Part shown: positions 53,271-62,041 of the stretch, in pieces
Position numbering within the stretch: position 1 is the first letter of the stretch
How the letters are laid out: each line of letters starts with the position of its first letter
Program-made: the position numbers and the translations under genes
NCBI GenBank assembly: GCA_025526995.1
Contig: JAHLKG010000004.1
Span: 434,001 to 498,000 of the forward strand
From: Powellomyces hirtus
Taxonomy: Eukaryota; Chytridiomycota; Chytridiomycetes; Spizellomycetales; Powellomycetaceae
DNA length: 64,000 bases
Direction: 5' to 3'
Notes under the pieces: model-generated
Database searches by the model: none
The model's input: only the letters and a program-made list of their open reading frames with translations
What the model was told of the DNA's origin: nothing

Positions 53271-53560
53271 CCCCCCTTAGATTCGCGACTATCTCTTAGG
53301 CTCGAATCTCTTCAGCGAGGCGAAGCTTGCCTAAGTCGGACGGCGGCGGGTTAACGGATGCTGACGTGGTTGTGGGAAGATGAGGCTGGGGAGGCGGCCC
53401 TGGCGCGGGTCGCGTCGCGGTAGTCTCCGGCGGGTAGTCTCCGCCCTTTGTGGTGCGTGAAGTTGTCGGAAAGTCTATTTCTCTTTTTGCAGGGGCCCTA
53501 GATGAATCACGAGTAGCTTTCTCCATACGGATTTCGATAAGTAACATCTGCTGCGCTCCG
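53271..53560 (-). mobile_element. 3' coding end of a family A retroelement
   Basis: A minus-strand frame ending at 53296 (last residues LGKLRLAEEIRA) lies just before the polypurine tract and LTR copy 2. It is Pro/Thr-rich and has no recognisable domain. Its stop codon 16 bp before the tract suggests it is the end of the element's polyprotein. The upstream part is missing. Confidence 0.45.
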
Positions 53561-53686
53561 CTGGGGATGAAACACTAACACCTGAATTTCTGAGCGTTCC
53601 CAGGCAGGTCGAGCCTTTAAAAGGTACTGCCCGTTGAATCTCCCCCCTCTCGCTCTTCTTTCCTTTGTAGCTCAACAGACACACAT

Positions 53687-53722
53687 CACACACACACACG
53701 CACATACATACATACATACACA
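53687..53722 (+). repeat. CA/CATA microsatellite
   Basis: A run of CA dinucleotides passes into CATA repeats and ends 7 bp before the ATG of the small RING-like gene, so it is likely in its 5' leader. Confidence 0.75.
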
Positions 53723-53728
53723 AACAAC

Positions 53729-54316
53729 ATGGCCGACGTCGCCAACAACTCTCCTCTCCCCTCCGACACCACCACCGCGGGCAAGCGCCGGCCCGCCCAA
53801 CAACTCGCGAAAGGCACAACCAAGCGGGCCCAGCCCGCCCGGGTAAGTAGGGGTCGGTGCTCATCCTCGGTTGTGGCAACTCGTCTCATGTTCCCCGTCT
53901 TCCCTTGTTATCTACAGGACCCCTCGGTCCATGAAAAGTCCACCCCCGAGAGGTCGGCTGACTCACCTTCTTGCTGGAAATGCCGCCGTTTCCGCAAGAG
54001 CAAGATGTTCATGTCGGAATGCCACCATCTGGTGTGCCGGCCCTGCATCGTGGCGGCGGCCGACGACACGGTATGTTCCCCCTTTGCTGAGAGGCGGCCT
54101 GATGTCTCCCTAACGGTGTGGTTCCTTTGTTCCTTTGCTTTCCAGAACGACGGCCCTCAGGGCCAGTTGACGTGCAGTGCCCCCCACTGCGACCAGGTCC
54201 TCTTCTTTGCAGCCATCCCCGCCGGGTGCCAGTTCGCTGGCTGCAACCATGTTGGAGTGGACCTTTGCATGTTCCCATGCAACCACCTCCACTGCATGGG
54301 CCACGTCCGCATGTAA
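53729..54316 (+). CDS. Small RING-like cysteine/histidine-rich protein in the transposon island
   Basis: Three exons: 53729-53842, 53918-54070 and 54146-54316; 145 residues, with 75-bp GT-AG introns in phase 0. The N-terminus is basic and Ser/Thr-rich (AGKRRPAQQLAKGTTKRAQP). The rest has regularly spaced Cys and His: CWKC, CHHLVCRPC, CSAPHC, CQFAGCNH, CNHLHCMGH, which looks like a RING or related zinc-binding fold. No known family fits. The codons are strongly C/G-ending, unlike most genes in the window. The exon may also splice at 54313 (AT/GTAAGT); a further Cys-rich frame at 54376-54468 lies beyond an acceptor but is out of phase with it. It could be a transposon-borne gene or a host gene caught between elements. 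Function unknown. Confidence 0.6.
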   Translation: MADVANNSPLPSDTTTAGKRRPAQQLAKGTTKRAQPARVSRGRCSSSVVATRLMFPVFPCYLQDPSVHEKSTPERSADSPSCWKCRRFRKSKMFMSECHHLVCRPCIVAAADDTVCSPFAERRPDVSLTVWFLCSFAFQNDGPQGQLTCSAPHCDQVLFFAAIPAGCQFAGCNHVGVDLCMFPCNHLHCMGHVRM

Positions 54317-54375
54317 GTAGTACTCTTCGGCCTGCTGCTGTCTTACCTGACTAACTCAGCTCTCTTCGCAGCTAG

Positions 54376-54468
54376 ATGAACGTGGCAAATTACACCCCCC
54401 TCCGGTGCGGGTTGGGCGACCGGTGCCACCGCAATCGGTGCCAATTCTCCTTCACCAAGCTTGGTTGA
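54376..54468 (+). other. Short Cys-rich frame, possible lost last exon
   Basis: A 30-codon frame starting ATGAACGTGGCA encodes a piece with four Cys and one His (LRCGLGDRCHRNRC). It follows a good acceptor (CTTCGCAGCTAG) 59 bp after the donor-like GTAAGT at 54313, but the reading phase is off. It may be a former exon of the RING-like gene. Confidence 0.3.
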
Positions 54469-54729
54469 TTAGTTCTCCCCCCCCCTTTCTTGTATATACT
54501 TTCGATTGTTGTCCGTTGCTCCCTTGGGGCCTGGCCCTCGGGCCGTAATCAAACTCAGTACCAAAATCTCATCGCTGTACTTGCCTTCTCATCGCTGTGC
54601 TCCCTTGAGCCTTGTAGCATTTCGTATGCGTCCGCTGTGTCCAATGTCACTAGGCTTCCTCCCGGCTATGGTGCTCATGGTAGATGCCCTGCATCACACT
54701 TCCCCGTTAGGAAGACCACCCAGCGGTTC

Positions 54730-55400
54730 CTCAGCCATTGTCCAACGATGCCGGTATCTCACCTAGTGAGGTCTACTGCCTCGCAGTCTTCGGCTCATCG
54801 CCCAGCGATCCCGGCATCTCGCCCAGCGAGATATGCTGCCCAGCAGCCTTCGGCCATCGTCCAACGATGCCGGCATCTCACCTCGTGAGGTCTACTGCCT
54901 CGCAGTCTTCGGCTCATTGCCCAGCGATCCCGGCATCTCGCCCAGCGAGGTATGTCACCCAGCGACTTTCGGCCCATCGTCAAACGATGCCGGTATCTTG
55001 GCCGAAGCCCTTCTCTTCCCCTTCGCATGGGTATGTAATACGGCCATGGTCCCCGCAGGTCTCGAGGTATGCTGCCATGCAAATCTGGTGCCAGTCACCT
55101 TGCATCGGCCAGCCGGTCGATGCCCAGCATGACCCTTCTCACCCAGTGAGGTATGCCGCCCAGCGACCTTCGGCCCCTTGTCAAACGATGCCGGTATCTT
55201 GACCGAAGCCCTTCTCTTCCCCTTCGCGTGGGTATGTACTATGGCCATGGTCCCCGCGGGTCTCGAGGTACGCCGCCATGCAAATCTGGTGCCAGTCACC
55301 TTGCATCGGCAAGCCGTCGGCTCATTGCCCAGCAAGGTATGCTGCCCAGCAGCCTTTGGCCATTGTCCAACGATGCCGAGATCTCGCACTATAATGTCCT
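54730..55400. repeat. Array of short palindromes with three-base loops, in nested tandem repeats
   Basis: At least a dozen perfect or near-perfect hairpins of 5-6 bp stems with a three-base centre, mostly CCA. Examples: CATCGTCCAACGATG (54855), TCTCGCCCAGCGAGA (54817), CTCACCTCGTGAG (54877), ATCGCCCAGCGAT (54797), CATCGTCAAACGATG (54975). They are about 20-40 bp apart. The stem sequences differ but the loop and the spacing persist. Larger tandem units are visible: about 120 bp (GTCTACTGCCTCGCAGTCTT at 54771 and 54891) and about 200 bp (the block from AACGATGCCGGTATCTT, at 54983 and 55185). The + strand also gives repeated peptide DAGISPSEVYCLAVFG, with frame changes. It lies where the 3' LTR of the neighbouring Ty3 element would be expected. 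Confidence 0.75.
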
Positions 55401-55448
55401 CTACCTCAAGTAGCATATCTCTTGTTAATTTACGGTACAGCTCGCTAT

Positions 55449-55730
55449 CTAGGTTCTCTTACGTTGCCTGGCTGCTAGCCTTTGGCCGCGGTCCTCTCCG
55501 GGGTGCTCCCGGAGCCATTCTGCCAGTGCGGTCGTCCCCTTCACGTGTGCATACGGCTCCCATGTGTTCTGGGTGCTGTCGTAACCTGTCCACTTGACTA
55601 AGAACTGCTCAGTGTTCCTGTGTCATCTGGCATTTAGGATCTTGTCCACTTGGTAGGTCTCCTGACCGTCTTTGTCCTTCTCGAGCTCAGGTGGAGCGGT
55701 GACCTGTCTGTACGGAGTACCGCCCGGGTC
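55449..55730 (-). pseudogene. Chromodomain end of the Ty3 polyprotein
   Basis: After the stop at 55742 the sequence continues in other frames with integrase-end and chromodomain character: YHDPGGTPYR, then QFLVKWTGYDSTQNTWEP, which is the aromatic-cage part of a chromodomain. The stop is at 55449. Chromodomains steer integration to marked heterochromatin. Confidence 0.75.
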
Positions 55731-55741
55731 ATGGTAACGTC

Positions 55742-58492
55742 TCAGAATGCTGACATGAAAGACTGGGTGCAACCGGTGAACTCCTTGGGTAGTTCGAGCT
55801 CGTAGGTGTCAGGATGCGGCCCCTTGCCGCATACTGTGAATGGCCCAATCCATTGCTCAGCCAGCTTTTTGTTCCTTGTGGTGACGCTGGTAATTGCGAT
55901 ACCCTCACGATGGAGTAAGACATTGTCACCCTCTCGGTATGCTTCCGTGTGCTTCTTGCGGTCATAGTACTTTGCCTGCTGGTCCTGTGCGTCTCGGAGC
56001 CGTTGCTGCACGATGCGACTCACGTCGGCGAATTCCTTAACCCGTCTCTCCACGGCGGTTCGTGCCGATTGCCTTATCATCTCTCCGGGGTTAGGTGCTA
56101 CCCATTGGTTCGGTACCCGGGGGACGCGGCCTAGGTCAATCTCGAAAGGGGATAGTCCCGTCGACGTCTGCGGCGTTCGGTTGTAGTTGTACTCGAGTGT
56201 GGGGAGTAAACTCTTCCAGTTGGAGCCGGCATAGTCAAGAAAGGGGCCCATGATTCCCTTGATCGTCTTGATGGCGTTCTCCGCCTTGCCGTCGGTCTGT
56301 TGGTGTCGTGCCGACGAGAGTTCTTGCTTGACGTCGAGTGCCCGCATGAGGTACCGCCAGAATTCTGATAGCCACTTGGGGTCCCGATCGCTCACGATGG
56401 TGTGGGGTAACCCCGTGTGGCGAAATGCCTGTTCCAGAAAGAGTTGAGCCGTCTCTTGAGCTGTAGCGCATGTGTTAGTAGGTAGGAGTATCACATGGCA
56501 TGAAAGGTAGTTGACGATGAGGAGTACGGCGTCTGCCGTCTTGGTCAGTCTCTTGCCGGTGTGGTGCGGAGGGTTCTTCGTCACGTCGGGCTCTAACCGA
56601 GGTTCCCCCCCCTTAGAGCCTGACGTGGGGAAGAATATATCCATGCCGATTTGTTGCCAATGAGCGTCGGGGATTGGTAAGCTGCGGAGGAAACCAATCG
56701 GCGTGGTTCGCTTGTGACGTTGGCAGGTAGGGCAGGTGCGGACATATTGGTACACATCGCGTTCCATGTGGGGCCAGTAGTACGACTTCAGAAGTTTGGC
56801 GAGCGTCCGTTGGACACCGGAGTGACCACCGTTCGCGAGGGAGTCGTGATGAATCTGAAGGACTGGCCCCCGCAAGCTGTCGGGGACGTACCAGCGGTCA
56901 TGGTACATCAAGAATCGGTGCAGAGGGGAGTCCACTGTCCGGAATTGGCGTGTATGGCCGGATAGGTTCTCCGGGGAACTGTGGATGGTTAGTAAGATGT
57001 TTTGGCCGAAATCATCCAATGCGAGCGCTTGGGTCCAGTCCGTATTGGTCGGCATGTGCGTCGTGAAGGGCTTCTCCATCTGCACAATGGCGGTGACCAC
57101 GTCAATCTTGGCCTGGCAGGTTGCACACTTGGGGGCGTAAGCCGGGTCGCGACTGAGGAAGTCGGCGATCGAATTCCATGTGCCGGGGAGGTATTCCACT
57201 GAGAAATCGAACTGTTGGAGGAACTCGACCCAGCCTGCTTGGCGACGTGACAGGTGGAGTTGTTCCTGGAGGTAGATCAGGGATTTGTGGTCGACAAACG
57301 CATGGAATGGGCGGCCGATGAGGTAATGGCGGTTGGCGCGTATGGATCTGACTAGTCCCAGCAGTTCTTGTTCATGCACGGGGTATCGGGTCTCGGCGGG
57401 TTGCATCTTGCGAGAGTAGTATGTCACCGGGCGAAGTTGCGGGAGGTTGGCTAAGCCCGATTTGGTGGTTGGTAGTGGGTGAGGGTAAGGGAAATCCCCT
57501 TTGGCCGGCTGTGCCAGCCATCCGCCGTAGGCGTAGCCCGATGCGTCCGTGAACAAGTAAGTGTCAAGCGCCGGGTCGAAGTACGCTAGGGTGGGTGCTG
57601 AGGAGCATAATTCCTTCAAGCGATTGAACGCTCGATCTTCCTCGTCACCCCACTGCCATGGGCGGTTGCCGGATTGCAAGTTCGTTAGTGGCAGGGCAAT
57701 CTGTGCATACTTGGGAATGTATTCCTTGACGTAGTTGACGAGGCCCATGAAGCTAAGGAGCTCCAGGGAGTTGGTCGGGCGAGGTCGTTCCCGGACCGCG
57801 GTCACCTTGGAGAGGGCAATACTCAGGCCATCCTTGCCGACTCGGTGGCCGCAGAACTCGACTTCGTCAACAGCCCATTGACATTTACTGGGTTTGACGT
57901 GAAGGCGATGTTCCGCCAAGGTCTTGAGGATCTCGTCAACGTGCTGAATGTGCGAATTCATGTCGGTGCTGAATATGAGAATATCGTCGAGGTATGAGAT
58001 CACGTAGGCATTGTACTTGTCGCCCAAGAGTTTGTTGGTGAGTCGCTGGAATGTAGCAGGTGCATTAGTTAAGCCGAAAGGTAGAACATTGTATTCGAAG
58101 TGTCCAAAACGTGTTCGGAACGCTGTTTTCTCCCTATCTTCCGGTCGAATCATGATGCAGTGATACACGTCGCGGATGTCGATCGCGGTAAATACCCGCA
58201 TGTTGACAAGCCTGTCGCGCAGTTCCGAGAGGTTCGGAAGTGGCGTGGCATCCTTGTGGGTCATCTTGTTCAGTGCCCGGTAGTCAATGCAGCAGCGTAA
58301 GCCGCTGTCCTTCTTTGGGGCAAATAGGACGGGCGCGCCCCACGGGCTGCGAGAGTGTGAGATCCAACCCTTGTCCATTAAGTGCTGCATCTGCTGGCCG
58401 AGCTCGTCCAATTCGTCCGGGCTCAAATGTCGGAGTGGCTGCATCACGGGCTTCAAGCCGGGTTTGAGCCGAATGGTGAAATTGTCCTCGCC
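55742..58492 (-). pseudogene. Ty3 pol: reverse transcriptase, RNase H, integrase
   Basis: A long frame of about 915 codons. Visible parts: reverse transcriptase with the catalytic VISYLDDILIF, RNase H with FTDASGYAYGG, EQELLGLVRS and DHKSL, the integrase HHCC zinc region (HHDSLANGGHSG, CPTCQRH) and integrase core Asp-Asp-Glu (GMDIFF, SDRDPKW, GKAENAIK). The domains look intact. An in-frame TGA (58493-58495) separates this frame from protease, and a frameshift near the end cuts off the chromodomain. Confidence 0.93.
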
Positions 58493-59386
58493 TCAATCTG
58501 GAGGCATGCCTGACTGCTCGGTGAATAACGTCGTGACGTATTTCTCTAGGGTCGGTCAGAGTGGATGGTCAGCCGCCAGCGCCTCTAGCGGGTCCTCTTG
58601 ATCTGCCGCCTTGGCTTCGGCGTTGGTGTGGCATCGCTCCTCCAAGATCGCCCTCTTCTTGGCGTCGACCGTCCGTACGAATTGAGCCTCTATGACTGGA
58701 ATCGCATCTACGATGTGTACCTCGAAGACTCCAGTGATCTCGCCCTTCTTCATCAAGCGTTTCCATTGCTTGGCCGTGTAGATTCCCTCTGCATTGAGTG
58801 CTGGCTTTGCTGGCTGGAATCTGCGGGGCCGTATCTCTCGTGGGGAGAGCAGGCGGGCAGCGCACACGGACGGTGCTTCCCAATGGCGATTAGTCGATTT
58901 GGCTCGAAGGCTGAGGGTCTGGCCGTCATGGTAAAACGTCATTGTTGGGAAGCCTTCTTGATCGAAAAGCCCTCGGACGTCCAATTCCAATATGAACGGC
59001 AAGCCGAGTATGACATCGACCCTGATTGGCGCGACCACAAACGGTACGGTGTCTTCCCGGTAGGTAGTCTTCTCCTTGGTGAACACCGAGAGGTCCCCAC
59101 AGGTCATCTTCGTTGCACCATAGTTTCCCGCTCTATCGCCCCATCGGACCTCCAGCGGAGTTGGAGAGGTGTAGGTCCGGAGGCCGTGCTTGGTTGCCCA
59201 AGTGTCGCTGATGATCAGGGTGTTACACCCGGTATCGATTAGGATGCGGGCAAAGTGCCCTTGTATCTTCCCGTGAACCACAAATGTCTTCCTGTGGATG
59301 CGGGGTCCCGGCCTGTCCGTGGGGATCTTGTCTTGCATCCGGGGTTGGGGTACTGAGATGGTGCAAACGTTCAGCACCCGGGGCAA
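58493..59386 (-). pseudogene. Ty3 aspartic protease region
   Basis: This frame contains the active-site-like ILIDTGCNTLIISD and the later VDVILGLPFI of retroviral-type proteases. It is in the same frame as pol but is separated by TGA codons at 58556-58558 and 58493-58495. Both can be explained by a C-to-T change in CGA. Upstream, a zinc knuckle CFNCGGKGHYARGC (near 59553-59512) lies in another frame. Confidence 0.88.
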
Positions 59387-59679
59387 AAATCCGAGCTGTT
59401 GACTGAGCCCCCGTCGCTGACCGCATCGTCCCCGGGCTCTTCGGTGATCTCTACAGGGGCGGCGAACGTTCTATGCTCACCGGTCTTACCTTTACCTGCT
59501 GAGCACCCACGGGCATAGTGTCCCTTGCCTCCGCAGTTGAAACATTCGTTGCGTTCACGACGTTCATTATAGATGATGCGCTGGTGGTCTGAGATCCCTT
59601 GGTGGTTGTCCGTAACGCGCGTGGGACGACCTGATCCCTAGGGGGTGTGGCGTCCCCTTTCTCGTGCTTGATAGTTCTC

Positions 59680-60304
59680 TCAATGTACCTGAGCCGGCTG
59701 GACTGCAGCGTACTGACGTCTCCTTCCGTCAGGGGTTACCTGCGCGAGATCGTCCGCATAGCCTCGAATCCTGTAGCATAGTAGAGCTTCGTTCTGTAGC
59801 TTGGTGATCGGGATCTCGGCGCCATTATTCCTCATGATTGCGGCATAGCAGTGGTCCCGAATGCGCTGGCCGATATGGTTGGTCGAGAATCCCGTCAAGA
59901 AATAGTCACGCTCTTGCCTTGGGGTAAGCCGCTCCTTGTCGTCAAGCGTCACGATCTGGGCCCGAAGGGTATTGAACTTGGAGATATACTCCGATATGCT
60001 ATTGGTGAAAACCAGCCGCTTCATCTTTGCTTCTGCGGTGTTTCGTAAGTTGGCAGGGTAGAAGCGGATGCGGAGGATCCTCGTGAATTTTTCCAATGTC
60101 ATGGCCAGGTCGCCCGCATCTCTGAGCATTTGCCACCATTTGTCGGCGGTTTCCTTGAGGTACCCCAAGATGTGGTCGACGTCCCGGTGGTCCGTCCTGA
60201 AGTCGGTTGCCTCAAGGTAGCGCGTGTGGACCTTCAAGAACTCATCAACCTTCAACACCATTTCTTCACTGTTCCCTTTTCCGTTGAAGTGTGTCAGCTG
60301 CTTG
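59680..60304 (-). pseudogene. Ty3 gag, N-terminal part deleted
   Basis: The frame runs from just inside the LTR (QLTHFNGKGNSEEM) through a capsid-like region (HILGYLKETADKWWQMLRD, ERDYFLTGFS) to a stop at 59680. It has no start codon or leader: the LTR end is followed after a few bases by mid-gag sequence, so about the first third of gag and the primer-binding region seem deleted. Confidence 0.8.
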
Positions 60305-60545
60305 TGTTGGTCTGAGAGTATCTGGATAGATAGTTGAGGAAGCTTTCAGGGTAGTTGACTGAGCAGAACAACGAAGTAACTTAATCCCGCTCTATTGGAG
60401 AAAAAGAGAAAAGTCCCCACCGATATATTAAGTATGGAAGGAAAACTACTTATATCGGAGTTGATCACGTGGGTTCACGTGATCGCGTGATACGCCCTGC
60501 GATGGCGCAGTTGTGACTTGATGACAGAGTCTGTACGTGCTAACA
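60305..60545 (-). repeat. Ty3 LTR, copy 1 (minus orientation)
   Basis: 241 bp with TG...CA ends (minus sense TGTTAGCACGTACAGAC to CAGACCAACA). It is almost identical and the same length as the LTR at 63367-63607. A pair of inverted CACGTG boxes sits inside at 60463-60484. Confidence 0.9.
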
Positions 60546-60662
60546 CCCCCACTCAGACCTGTCAGTCTGGCAGTGAGAGAGTTGCTCTATCTACTTCTTA
60601 CTACACAGCCCCGCGCACACCCCCAAACACCCCCATTTATTACATTTTGAAGAATACGAGGA

Positions 60663-61343
60663 ATGGCTAGGGTACGTCTATGAGATCCGCGCAAATGAGG
60701 CGTAAGCTCTAACTATGTGCCGGTGTAGTTGTCAGGTTCGGGCAAAGCGAAGCAGACGGCGAGAAAGACGGGACCGCCGGTAACTGCCCCTGCGACGACC
60801 ACAGCTCCTGCTGTGCCGTCGTCAGTGGTGCCCTCTGCGCCACAGGGAGGCGCACCCGCTGCGGGGTTGTCCCGAGCGGAGATTCGAACGATGTCGGCAG
60901 CGCATGCCCGACAGTTCCACCATAAGGACCGTCAAGGGGTCCTGGAACGTCACATCGAGCAGGCGAAAGACCGGGTGAAAGACCGGGCGAGGTCTGGTAC
61001 GCCTCTTGGTCACGCACGGGCGACCGGGATGCTTGATGGACTGAGGTCCATACTAGAGGACCGGCGGAGCCGGAAGCTGGCGGTTGGCAAGGGCAAGGGT
61101 ACAGCCCAGGCGAAGAAAAAGACTGCGGACAAGAAGTCTGCAGCGGAGGTGAAGAGGATGTGGGACATCCTGGAGCGGGAAGCTCCATATAATGATGAGG
61201 AAGAGGAGGAGGGGGCAGCCGAGGAGTTGGAGGGACCACCGAGTTCTCCAAGCCGACGCTCACCCTCAAGCGATGAGGATGATGGAGGAGGGGCAGGCCC
61301 ATCCTCCTTGGGCATAGCTTCGGGTTCCGCAATTGCGGTGTAG
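60663..61343 (+). CDS. Small basic/acidic protein with a histone H3-tail-like N-terminus
   Basis: Two exons, 60663-60671 and 60729-61343, joined by a 57-bp intron directly after the codons MAR; 207 residues. The N-terminus reads MARLSGSGKAKQTARKTG, which shares the MAR start and the KQTARK core with histone H3 (around Lys4 and Lys9). An Ala/Pro/Thr-rich linker follows, then a charged helical region (residues 65-150, RAEIRTMSAAHARQFHHKDR and onwards), and an acidic, Ser/Pro-rich end with a run of Glu and Asp. There is no histone fold. The gene lies between a Ty3 LTR and a copia remnant. Both frame quality and the GT-AG intron support a real gene; its function is unknown. Confidence 0.6.
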
Positions 61344-61344
61344 A

Positions 61345-61646
61345 TGCCAAGGTAAGCCAGTGTTGTGAGTAATTCTCCTGACATTCAGCGAGTAACACTT
61401 GAGCTCGGTGTGCTTCCGTAGGCGCGCCCTCGTTGCGTATTCTCTCATCAAATATATGAGTCCCATTCGTAATCCTCAGGACAGTGTCTTTATGTTTGAC
61501 AGTTGGGAAAGGCTTCGTAAAGATGTCCGCCAGTTGATCGTCCGTATTGGTGTCGATGATTTCGATAATTTGCTTCGCGAACGAATCGCGTATAGCGTGG
61601 TACCGAACGTCGATGTGTTTGGTGCGTTGGTTGATAGCCTTAGACT
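61345..61646 (-). mobile_element. Second copia remnant (RNase H C-terminal part)
   Basis: Minus-strand sequence encodes NQRTKHIDVRYHAIRD and DQLADIFTKPFPTVKHKD, the end of a copia-type RNase H. It differs from the copia copy at 62042, so it is a distinct lineage. It is cut at 61646 by the LTR that follows. Confidence 0.8.
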
Positions 61647-62004
61647 TATTGGAGATATCGGCGTTTCCAGTACTTTATCGGAAATGCAGAGGATTGGCCG
61701 AATTCGATGTGGCCTCCAGTATACTTCGTAAAGGGGAGTTACAGAGCTCTTCTGTGATGCAATTGACGATGTAGCGATATCAGATGCACGGAGATGTAAT
61801 GTATTTCTTGTCTTAAAGTCTTATCGGTAATGTCTCGCTTCGAGCGTTCTAATCTACTTTTTCTCCAATCACGTGATCACAAGTGATCCAATTCAGCTCT
61901 TAGCGTTACCGGTATGGTGGTCACGCGTTCTAGTCGGAGAATCCAAGTAAGGATCTAATGTAAGGACCAAACGTTGAGTACGCAAGTCTCAACATTCCAA
62001 TACA
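61647..62004 (-). repeat. Copia LTR (3' LTR of the element at 62042)
   Basis: About 358 bp from TATTGGAGATATCGG to CATTCCAATACA (+ sense). On the minus strand it follows a G-rich polypurine tract (ACAGGGGG, 62012-62005) and the pol stop codon, so it is the 3' LTR. It is similar to 52456-52804. The outer end lacks the TG/CA expected of an intact LTR. Confidence 0.75.
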
Positions 62005-62041
62005 CCCCCTGTCCGAGCAATCGATCCGCGATGATGGGACT

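Larger units (their letters stand above)
55449..60545 (-). mobile_element. Degraded chromodomain Ty3 retrotransposon (chromovirus), 5' LTR only
   Basis: On the minus strand: a 241-bp LTR (60545-60305), a gag fragment (60304-59680), a zinc knuckle in another frame (near 59553-59512), protease, reverse transcriptase, RNase H, integrase and a chromodomain ending at 55449. The gene order is that of Ty3 chromoviruses. Several stops and frame changes break the reading frame, and no second LTR is seen at the 3' side within the window, so the copy is not functional as it stands. Confidence 0.92.

Noticed and set aside
54738..55202. Repeat-peptide protein gene across the palindrome array
   Set aside because: The + frame is open, but the repeated peptide shifts frame between units and has no start, splice or promoter support.
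54730..55400. CRISPR array
   Set aside because: The repeated elements are short palindromes of differing sequence, not one constant repeat with unique spacers, and the genome is eukaryotic.
60709..61398. A 229-codon minus-strand frame opposite the H3-tail-like gene
   Set aside because: Its Pro/Ser/Leu-rich content is what the reverse of an Ala/Lys/Arg/Glu-rich GC-biased gene gives; the + strand has a start, intron and plausible protein.
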